A stretch of DNA of 5,731 nucleotides from an uncultured Lachnospiraceae bacterium. GTDB lineage: Bacteria > Bacillota > Clostridia > Lachnospirales > Lachnospiraceae. Location: contig CAJOPP010000470.1 in assembly GCA_905236365.1 (NCBI GenBank), positions 1-5,731 on the forward strand, given 5' to 3'. Of the stretch, positions 1 to 5,731 are shown piece after piece. A program made the translations under genes and the position numbers. Every line of letters starts with the position of its first letter. Positions within the stretch are counted from its first letter, which is position 1. The notes beneath the pieces were generated by a model that saw only the letters and a program-made list of their open reading frames with translations, did no database searches and was not told the origin of the DNA.

Positions 1-115
1 CTGACTGAGTGGAAATGCATATTTTATGTGCAACTTGACGAAGCAAAACCAAAATGCATAGTTTTGACCCCGACATCATGTCATTAACTTAAGCCGGACG
101 TTGCCGGTATCTCTT
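1..115. other. Gene-free stretch past the end of the downstream gene, possible insertion-sequence remnant
   Basis: No gene or convincing terminator is visible. The stretch holds an exact 9-base direct repeat AAATGCATA at 13-21 and 52-60 and an 11-base palindrome GACATCATGTC at 72-82. CCGG occurs twice (94-97, 104-107). On the minus strand a short frame from 120 to 76 reads SRRDTGNVRLKLMT then stop. This looks like the tail of some transposases, but that is impression only and the frame is closed just upstream. Confidence 0.25.
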
Positions 116-3052
116 CTACTTTACCTTACATTTCTTTACTTTCGAATATTTCGAATATACCTTTTCCCCTGCAGAATCCAATTTATAAGTACATACTTTT
201 ACATAATAGGTTTTCCCTGACTTCAGTTTCTTAAACGTTACAGTTGTCTTATATCCAGATACAGACTTTCTTCCTTTCTTAAACTGCTTATCTCTTGCAC
301 AAAGAATCTTGTATCCATTCACTCCATTCTTTTTCTTAATATTCACAGTGAGTCTGCCTTTTTTCCTGGATTGTAATTTTTTGACCGAAGTTTTTTTTGT
401 CGTGACTTTTGTCCATTTTGCATATGTTTCAATGCTTCCATTATTACTATTATCCTTTCCTTCATTCCGACTTTCACCGGTATTATTATTTTCATTCATC
501 TGAGTGCCGGTTTCATTATTCTGATTTCCGATGCTTTCACTTTGGTTGCCTCCTGTTTCGCTCCCACTTTGGCTACCTTCAGTTTCATTTCCGCTCTGAC
601 TACCGTTGCCTCCGCTTTCATTTTGACTTTGGCTACTGCCGCTTCCACTTTCACTTTGACGACTCCCGCTTCCGCTTTCATTTTGGCTTTGACTGCTCCC
701 TCTTTCGTTTTGGCTACTGCCAGTCCCGCTGCCGCTTTGATCGCCTCCGGATTCGCTTTCTCCATTTTCTTGTTCGTTATCATCCGTAACAACCGTCACT
801 TCATACTCTTTTGTCACGTTTCCTGCTTTTACATAAATTACAGTCTTCCCCTCCCGGATTGCAGTAACAACTCCGTCTTCCACCGTTGCCACTGCAGGAT
901 TCTGACTATTCCATGCAACTGCAGTTCCAACCGGCTCTACCGTTGCCGCAAGTGTTACCTGCTCACCAACCTTGAGGATACCCTCCGTCTGATTGACTGA
1001 TAACATTACCGTATCTAACGGAATCAGATTCTGATAATAGCGCTGGGCTTTTGTAATCCACCAATAGCTATCCGTCGGCGGCTCTCCAACCGCATCGGTA
1101 CTGGAACCGACTCCGGCACCAAATAAGATGCAGGTGATTCCTGCTTCTTTTGCCTCTTCCATATGAGAATCGTATGTAACTGTATTGCCATTGACATGCA
1201 CCTTGCTGTCACCACAATCGTTTCGTGAAAAATATTCCATTCTGACATCTGAACCCGGTTCAAAAGTATCTCCAAAGAAGAAAGTCGGTGCTGAATCTTC
1301 ATAATGCTGTTCTGTATTTTCCAAATCCGGGAACAGTCCTCCTTGATACGGATCCGCTTCTAAAGAATGGTTCAAATGTCCTACCGGAATCTGCCATAAT
1401 GTAACCGGAAATCCCGTTGTCTCATGCAATGTCTTAGTATAAAAAAGATAATTATTCCACAAATCGCTATTCCACAGCCAGGAAGAATTTGCCGGATCCG
1501 CTGCTGCATTTCCCTGATAAGCACCGTCTAATCCATATTTATCAATTGAAATAAAATCCGCACCATATTCCAGAATACCTGCACTCATATAAAATTGTGC
1601 TGTCTCTGTTGCCGCTTGCCTGATAAACTCTCTTCCTGCTTCTATCCCCATCGATTCGGTTGCGTGCATCAACCCTTTTGAAGGGGCATTTCGAAATCCC
1701 CAGGTATTGAACTGCCATCCAAAAGTTGCTGACGGATAGCGCGTGCTAATAATATAGTTGATGGACTTTACCAGACCTTCCAACGTATTGGGAAAATCCG
1801 GGTCCACCCCCCTCTTCAAAATATTGGAGCTGTAAGCACTTTCCACTCCTGCTGCAGGTGTATGTTCCGGATCAAAGGTTCCATTTTGCATCATATAGCC
1901 AAGAAAATCCGGCTCTAAGATGATACCAACCTGTTCCCCGGCATCATACTTGTCACAAGTCTCTAAAAAGAATAATAAATCTTCATAATAGGCTGCCATA
2001 TATTCCACATCATTGATATGTTCATAATCAACATCATAACTCTCAGAACCATCCGGAATATTATAATAGACAAAATACGGAACCATTCCCAGCTTCAAGC
2101 TTTCCGTGATATAGGATTTCACCCGTTTTTCCGGTTCCTTGCCACTCCAGCTTCTCCAGCCGTTTACAGGTCCCCCATTGATATAAATATATCGGATATC
2201 CATTCGCTTGTTCGTATCATCCTCTGATATACTCTTCCAGAAATTAAGGTCTGCATCTGAATCCTCTGACACTTGTCCTAATGCCAGATAAGAAGTCTGA
2301 TCAGCTAATGTTCCGTCAGCTTCCTTTACACGGACACCAAAATAGCGAACTTCTCCGGTTTCCTTTTCCTCTAACCGGATACCCGTTCTTCCACCGGCTA
2401 CCGCCTCTAAACGAAGGTTGTCTCCATTTACGATATCTGCCTTTACCACAGAAGTATTACTGGATAATACAGTATATTGTGGTTGCTCTGCCTCCGCATA
2501 ATCAATATGGAAAGTATCAGTTCCCTGCTCCATCACATACTGGTTCACGACTTCGTCTGCATCGATTCTGTCCAGAATCAACTTTGCAGTTGTGGTGCTA
2601 CCAACACTCAGGGAAATCTCGTCACTGACGGTACTCCCATATTCATTGATCAACTCCAGATAATAATAGTAAGTTCCGGGAATCGTTCGCCCTGTAATAT
2701 CGATTGTAAAATTCTGGGCCAACGGACTTCCATCTGTCAATACTCCCCTTGCAGCTTCCTTATATTCTCCGATTTTCCCCCGCTTCTCATAAAGGATGTA
2801 GGAAGTTCCATTATTGCCATACCACATATTTACGGAAATCGTATACTCTCCATCTGTATCGCCGGTATATTGGTCATGTTGTAATGTTGGCTTAGCAGGT
2901 ACCCCCGTTGCATCCAGATATGCCGTCATCTGCTCCTCCAACATCGTTGCATTGACCCTTCCTCTTTCTCCTGTTCCAAACACACTGACTGCCATGGCGG
3001 TTACCACCAATATGCTTGCTCTTTTTTTCCATTTCCTTTTCGATTGTTTCAT
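116..3052 (-). CDS. Secreted multi-domain protein with an unassigned TIM-barrel glycoside-hydrolase-like domain, Big_2 and Fn3-like modules
   Basis: A 978-residue exported protein, probably polysaccharide-active; substrate unknown. Residues 1-35 form a signal peptide (basic start KQSKRKWKKR, hydrophobic core about 12-27, likely cleavage after VNA at 35). About 55-151 is an Ig/Fn3-like sandwich of the type placed before bacterial chitinase or cellulase domains. About 155-245 is a second, Big-like sandwich. About 250-680 is the enzyme-like core, with RYIYINGGP (287-295), VPYFVYYNIPDG (324-335), GIILEPDFLGYMMQN (376-390), FGWQFN (444-449), DFISIDKYGLD (499-509), LWQIPVGH (552-559) and SYWWITKAQ (662-670). 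E380, D382 and D504 are candidate catalytic acids by position at apparent strand ends. About 681-755 is a Big_2 domain. About 757-876 is a Gly/Ser/Gln/Asn/Glu linker. About 877-978 is a Lys-rich Fn3-like module that may hold the protein at the cell surface. The ATG is supported by GAGGTG five bases upstream and by the signal peptide. I know no named family for the core, so the enzyme call is inference. Confidence 0.85.
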   Translation of the reverse strand: MKQSKRKWKKRASILVVTAMAVSVFGTGERGRVNATMLEEQMTAYLDATGVPAKPTLQHDQYTGDTDGEYTISVNMWYGNNGTSYILYEKRGKIGEYKEAARGVLTDGSPLAQNFTIDITGRTIPGTYYYYLELINEYGSTVSDEISLSVGSTTTAKLILDRIDADEVVNQYVMEQGTDTFHIDYAEAEQPQYTVLSSNTSVVKADIVNGDNLRLEAVAGGRTGIRLEEKETGEVRYFGVRVKEADGTLADQTSYLALGQVSEDSDADLNFWKSISEDDTNKRMDIRYIYINGGPVNGWRSWSGKEPEKRVKSYITESLKLGMVPYFVYYNIPDGSESYDVDYEHINDVEYMAAYYEDLLFFLETCDKYDAGEQVGIILEPDFLGYMMQNGTFDPEHTPAAGVESAYSSNILKRGVDPDFPNTLEGLVKSINYIISTRYPSATFGWQFNTWGFRNAPSKGLMHATESMGIEAGREFIRQAATETAQFYMSAGILEYGADFISIDKYGLDGAYQGNAAADPANSSWLWNSDLWNNYLFYTKTLHETTGFPVTLWQIPVGHLNHSLEADPYQGGLFPDLENTEQHYEDSAPTFFFGDTFEPGSDVRMEYFSRNDCGDSKVHVNGNTVTYDSHMEEAKEAGITCILFGAGVGSSTDAVGEPPTDSYWWITKAQRYYQNLIPLDTVMLSVNQTEGILKVGEQVTLAATVEPVGTAVAWNSQNPAVATVEDGVVTAIREGKTVIYVKAGNVTKEYEVTVVTDDNEQENGESESGGDQSGSGTGSSQNERGSSQSQNESGSGSRQSESGSGSSQSQNESGGNGSQSGNETEGSQSGSETGGNQSESIGNQNNETGTQMNENNNTGESRNEGKDNSNNGSIETYAKWTKVTTKKTSVKKLQSRKKGRLTVNIKKKNGVNGYKILCARDKQFKKGRKSVSGYKTTVTFKKLKSGKTYYVKVCTYKLDSAGEKVYSKYSKVKKCKVK
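425..784 (-). repeat. Low-complexity Gly/Ser/Gln/Asn/Glu linker with degenerate repeats
   Basis: This encodes residues 757-876 of the downstream protein, a flexible linker between the Big_2 domain and the C-terminal Fn3-like module. SSQSQNESG occurs at residues 786-794 and again at 806-814. The corresponding DNA (671-697 and 611-637) matches at 24 of 27 bases, with a 60-base period. Further degenerate SGS/NES/GSQ units surround them. The minus strand is purine-rich here. Such coding repeats can change length by slippage or recombination. Confidence 0.75.
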
Positions 3053-3057
3053 CTTTA

Positions 3058-3063
3058 CACCTC
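3058..3063 (-). promoter_or_regulatory. Shine-Dalgarno site (GAGGTG)
   Basis: GAGGTG on the minus strand, followed by TAAAG and then the ATG at 3052-3050, gives a five-base spacing. It fixes the start of the 978-residue protein at the ATG that begins a textbook signal peptide. Confidence 0.75.
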
Positions 3064-3087
3064 GCTGCTATTATCTCCCAGATTGGC

Positions 3088-3103
3088 ATTTACAAACGTA
3101 AAT
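3088..3103. repeat. 16-base dyad in the leader of the downstream gene
   Basis: On the minus strand this reads ATTTACGTTTGTAAAT: 6-base arms ATTTAC/GTAAAT around GTTT. It sits between the candidate promoter and the ribosome binding site. It could be an operator for a dimeric regulator, but the AT-rich arms make a chance match quite possible. It does not fit a CcpA (cre) consensus. Confidence 0.3.
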
Positions 3104-3126
3104 ACATGCTTTTGACACCTGACCCA

Positions 3127-3155
3127 AGAATACCATTTTAAAAGCGAAAGCACAA
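3127..3155 (-). promoter_or_regulatory. Weak candidate sigma-A promoter for the downstream gene
   Basis: On the minus strand TTGTGC (3150-3155) and TATTCT (3127-3132) are 17 bases apart, and TGG directly precedes the -10, giving an extended -10 (TGn). It lies just past the terminator and about 75 bases before the start codon. The -35 matches consensus at only three positions and the -10 at four, so this is a best guess rather than a clear call. Confidence 0.3.
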
Positions 3156-3165
3156 CAATATAAAG

Positions 3166-3206
3166 AAAAACAGTGTACATAAAATTAAAAATGTACACTG
3201 TTTTTT
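3166..3206 (-). terminator. Intrinsic terminator after the GH87-type gene, possibly bidirectional
   Basis: Two 15-base arms (3166-3180 and 3191-3205) are perfect reverse complements around a 10-base AT-only loop (3181-3190). The core is CAGTGTACAT / ATGTACACTG, flanked by A and T runs. On the minus strand the right-hand arm ends in TTTTT, about 45 bases past the stop codon of the upstream gene. On the plus strand it ends in TTTTTT, so it could also stop antisense transcripts. It separates the two genes and argues that the downstream gene has its own promoter. Confidence 0.85.
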
Positions 3207-3250
3207 AATCTGTATTCTTTTTTAAATTATAATATTGCAAGTCATGATGA

Positions 3251-5731
3251 TCATTTCCAACTGCAATTCTCTGTTACAACTGTAAAGTCAGGACAACGAT
3301 CTAATCCGTATACATCCTGTACTTTTGAACCTGTTATCTTTACATTCTTGAAAGTTGCACTTCCCACACATGGTCCCTGACCGGCTTCAGCGCATACAAG
3401 GAATTTGATACCGTATCTTGCAGCATTGTTAATATTGATATTTTCCAATGTTACATTTTTCATTGGATCCGCCGCAGGCGTGTTTCCGGTATACATAGAC
3501 TGGAACTGAATTCCAAAATACATCGGATCATTGATATCAATATTCCGAAGTACCACATTCTGGAAAATTCTGTCTCCTGCATATATCCAGATGGCTCCGA
3601 AATTCTGATAATCATTAATATGATCATCGGAACCTGCACTTCCCCAGAAATCTCCACCACAACGGTCAAGCGTCACACCATCTACTACACAATCCTTGTC
3701 ACCAAATCCCTTTGTCTGATATCCAAAACTCAAACTGCTCATAGTGATTCCCGGATAAGTAAGCGTATCTGCTCCATACAGGTTGGTGTATGTATTATCT
3801 GAACCGCCATAGACTGCAAAACATGCTGCACGTCTCGGACAAACTGCAGTCAGATCAGAATAACGATTTCCAACATTATAGTCCCCACCGTTATCCGTTG
3901 CACTAAACAATGCAAAAGAATCATCACCGGTCGCTCTTGCATAGCAGTTTGTGATTACGTTATTGTTTGAACCGTTTGTCATATTGATACCGTCTGCAAA
4001 CAGGTTCTTGATCCGGCAATCCTTAAAGGTATTGTTCGAAGAACCAACACCCCAGTACAGGCATACAAAATGCTCAACCCATATATTTTCAACAGTTACA
4101 TTCTGCATTTTGTCGCCGTTAATAAATTTACCAGGTCCATCCTGACGATATGTATAATTGCCCCATGCTGACAAATCCTTGATCGTACTTCCCTTTGCAT
4201 CCTCTGAGATTCGGAAGCCTGCATCTGTATTATTCTGATTCTGCGGAACTACAAGTTTTGTATACCATGGTCCTGCACCAAGAATCTCAAATGCACCACC
4301 GTAAACAGAAAGCATATTACTCAATTCCCATTCACCTGCCGGAATAAAGATACCTTTCTTCTGATTCATTCTGGCTTCATCTAATGCCGCTGCAATTCCT
4401 TTTGATGCTGACACCTCTACATACTGGCCTGGATCCGGATTCGTTTTGGCCGGAGCCACCTCTTCAGTCTCGATCATATCAACATAGATCCACGAAACAT
4501 CTCCTGCATCCTTCTGAATTCTGATTTTTGTACCTGCCGGATATGTCTTGTCTAACAGTAACTGTGCGTCTTCATATAACCAATATACTGTGTCACCACC
4601 GCGTTCATATCCCAAATCACCCAATGTGGCCGGTGAACAATTTACTCTTGAGAATTTTGATGTTACATTAAAGTCCCCTATGCTCGTACCGTCTGCATAC
4701 AGACTGATCGTGCCATTTACTCCTTCATCTACTGCATTTCGAAGTACAAACGCATTTGCCGGAGAAGTCAGGGTAAACTCCACATATTCTCCGTTATCAT
4801 CTAATCTGACTGCAGAGCGTCCGGATGCCTCACCTGCAAAATCAGCCAGCTTAAAGTTCTTCTCTAATACTGTGCCGTTCGTTTTCGCATCTTCTGCCTC
4901 CATTACAGTAAACGGAAGACTTGCTCCGCGAACTGACGCATCCGTTTTGTCGGTATTAGAATTGGTGTCACCATTGTCATTTCCGGAATCGTTGTTACTC
5001 TCCGTCATTTCATTATTATTGATGCCGGAACCATTATTGTCTTCAGTCGAGCCGCTATTATCATTATTCGAACTGCTGTTGTTTCCGGTTGAACCGGTAT
5101 TTCCACCGGTCGAACCACTATCGTTATTACCAGTATCCGGTATTAATACGACATTTTTACCGAGATTCTTCAAGTCATCCGGTCGATCCGGATTCTCCAG
5201 ATAAATGACCCCACCATACGGTACTGAAAAGCTCTTTGTACATTTGTTATTCGTCTCTGAGCCCTCGCCATATATGTCCTGATCATCTGCCCATGCCGTT
5301 ACAGTATGCATCCCCTCTGTTGCTTTCCAGGTTATTCCTTCATTACCACCCGTAGCAGTCAGTTTCACAGTCTGTCCAGGCTTAAGTCCATCAAAATACT
5401 GGTCATTCCATGTAATCGGAGACGGATATGCCTTTCCATCTACCTGGAACTGAATACCAAGCTTCTGTCCTGCCGGTACTTCCTGATCTCCCGCATTCAC
5501 AACCACAGCTGTAAAGGTGAGATCATCTCCCACTGCAATCTTTTCCTTATCCCATGTTACATCGGTCACAACAATATCATATCTTCCTGTTACCTGTGTA
5601 TAAGTAGGTTCTGCCTCTGCATTTTCCTGCACATTAAAGGATTTATCTCTTGTGTTATTACTCTCGTCTATCTCTTTCGGAAGTTTATTGTTATAATCCA
5701 CTACTGCAGATATCGTATGTCCACCTGCAGC
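3251..5731 (-). CDS. GH87-type alpha-1,3-glucanase (mutanase) or mycodextranase, 5' end outside window
   Basis: The reading frame is open to the window edge (826 residues visible, numbered here from the Ala codon at 5731-5729), so the true start and any signal peptide lie outside; a GTG at 5701 is internal to a domain and not a credible start. Residues 1-33 are the tail of a CARDB-like repeat (HTISAVVD, then DESNNTRDKSF). About 50-170 is a full CARDB-like domain ending TNNKCTKSFSV. About 200-268 is an Asn/Ser/Gly/Asp linker. About 272-425 is a CBM35-like sandwich (MEAEDAKTNG, ASGRSAVRLDDNGEYVEF, WIYVDMIE). About 435-826 is a right-handed beta-helix, seen as repeated NVT/NNxF/ENI rungs. D580 in FADGIN and D603/D604 in TGDD are 23 and 24 residues apart, the spacing I recall for the three catalytic Asp of characterised GH87 alpha-1,3-glucanases (inverting, endo-acting). 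Family assignment is fairly firm; choice between alpha-1,3-glucan and mixed nigeran-type glucan is not. GH49 is a less good fit because its Asp spacing is shorter. Confidence 0.88.
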   Translation of the reverse strand, partial: AAGGHTISAVVDYNNKLPKEIDESNNTRDKSFNVQENAEAEPTYTQVTGRYDIVVTDVTWDKEKIAVGDDLTFTAVVVNAGDQEVPAGQKLGIQFQVDGKAYPSPITWNDQYFDGLKPGQTVKLTATGGNEGITWKATEGMHTVTAWADDQDIYGEGSETNNKCTKSFSVPYGGVIYLENPDRPDDLKNLGKNVVLIPDTGNNDSGSTGGNTGSTGNNSSSNNDNSGSTEDNNGSGINNNEMTESNNDSGNDNGDTNSNTDKTDASVRGASLPFTVMEAEDAKTNGTVLEKNFKLADFAGEASGRSAVRLDDNGEYVEFTLTSPANAFVLRNAVDEGVNGTISLYADGTSIGDFNVTSKFSRVNCSPATLGDLGYERGGDTVYWLYEDAQLLLDKTYPAGTKIRIQKDAGDVSWIYVDMIETEEVAPAKTNPDPGQYVEVSASKGIAAALDEARMNQKKGIFIPAGEWELSNMLSVYGGAFEILGAGPWYTKLVVPQNQNNTDAGFRISEDAKGSTIKDLSAWGNYTYRQDGPGKFINGDKMQNVTVENIWVEHFVCLYWGVGSSNNTFKDCRIKNLFADGINMTNGSNNNVITNCYARATGDDSFALFSATDNGGDYNVGNRYSDLTAVCPRRAACFAVYGGSDNTYTNLYGADTLTYPGITMSSLSFGYQTKGFGDKDCVVDGVTLDRCGGDFWGSAGSDDHINDYQNFGAIWIYAGDRIFQNVVLRNIDINDPMYFGIQFQSMYTGNTPAADPMKNVTLENININNAARYGIKFLVCAEAGQGPCVGSATFKNVKITGSKVQDVYGLDRCPDFTVVTENCSWK
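4937..5134 (-). repeat. Low-complexity Asn/Ser/Gly/Asp linker
   Basis: This encodes about residues 200-265 of the GH87-type protein, between the CARDB-like domain and the CBM35-like domain. The composition is almost only N, S, G, D, T and E, with repeated NNDSG/GSTG/NNNG units. It probably acts as a flexible spacer that lets the N-terminal CARDB region be positioned apart from the catalytic half. Confidence 0.7.

Noticed and set aside
94..107. CCGG-6-CCGG possible hairpin after the downstream gene as its terminator
   Set aside because: The stem has only four base pairs and no T run follows on the minus strand, so it is not a credible intrinsic terminator.
496..792. Minus-strand Ala/Lys/Val-rich open frame of 98 codons
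   Set aside because: It is a shifted-frame reading of the Ser/Gly/Gln repeat linker. The regular AKVKMKAE pattern comes from the repeated codons, and there is no ribosome binding site or independent domain.
542..1000. Plus-strand open frame of 152 codons
   Set aside because: Antisense to the linker and the Big_2 domain; its low-complexity start mirrors the repeat and no known motif appears.
1024..1302. Minus-strand open frame of 92 codons within the enzyme-like domain
   Set aside because: Out of frame with, and fully inside, the long gene; there is no sign of a frameshift because the main frame keeps its motifs throughout.
3139..3152. CcpA (cre)-like sequence TAAAAGCGAAAGCA overlapping the candidate promoter
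   Set aside because: It keeps the central CG and some flanking bases but misses three fixed positions of the usual consensus, and nothing else supports it.
3226..3231. Perfect TATAAT on the minus strand between the stop codon and the terminator
   Set aside because: No acceptable -35 lies 15-19 bases upstream, the sequence is AT-rich, and transcripts would run straight into the terminator.
4548..5204. Plus-strand open frame of 218 codons opposite the GH87-type gene
   Set aside because: It lies antisense to the CBM35-like domain and linker, whose minus-strand translation has clear domain motifs. The plus-strand product is Ser/Pro/Leu-rich with no recognisable motif, as expected from reading biased codons backwards.
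1..5731. CRISPR array, tRNA, rRNA, riboswitch or phage gene
   Set aside because: No evenly spaced identical repeats, no cloverleaf or rRNA-like sequence and no phage-type protein were seen; nearly all the window is coding sequence of two genes.

Overview
The window holds two large genes, both on the minus strand. Each appears to encode a secreted, multi-domain polysaccharide-active protein. The organism looks like a Gram-positive, moderately low-GC Firmicute, most likely of the Lachnospiraceae type. The reasons are the Lys/Tyr-rich C-terminal Fn3-like module (a style common in secreted proteins of that family), the Big_2-type Ig domain, the Gly/Ser/Asn/Gln linkers, the GAGG-type ribosome binding site and the AT-rich spacer. 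This placement is an inference from protein style; no taxonomic marker gene is present.

Layout, read in the direction of transcription (right to left). At 5731-3251 lies the 3' part of a gene whose N-terminus is outside the window. It encodes the end of one CARDB-like repeat, a complete CARDB-like domain, an Asn/Ser/Gly linker, a CBM35-like beta-sandwich and a parallel beta-helix catalytic domain of the glycoside hydrolase family 87 type (alpha-1,3-glucanase/mutanase or mycodextranase). The spacing of three aspartates matches the GH87 catalytic triad. A strong inverted repeat at 3166-3205 acts as its probable terminator. The 198-base spacer then carries a weak candidate promoter, a 16-base dyad and a clear Shine-Dalgarno site for the second gene (3052-116). 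That gene encodes a 978-residue secreted protein: signal peptide, two beta-sandwich modules, a roughly 430-residue probable TIM-barrel enzyme domain that I cannot assign to a named family, a Big_2 domain, a long low-complexity linker and a basic Fn3-like C-terminal module.

The last 115 bases (1-115) hold no gene. They contain a short direct repeat, a palindrome and a stretch that could be an old insertion-sequence end, but this is weak.

How the genes may work together: one protein probably cuts an alpha-1,3-containing glucan (dental-plaque mutan, fungal wall glucan or a similar polymer). The other is a candidate partner hydrolase with unknown specificity. The terminator between them suggests separate transcripts rather than one operon, so functional coupling is inferred only from adjacency. 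The most interesting point is the large, well-conserved-looking but unassigned enzyme domain beside the GH87 enzyme.
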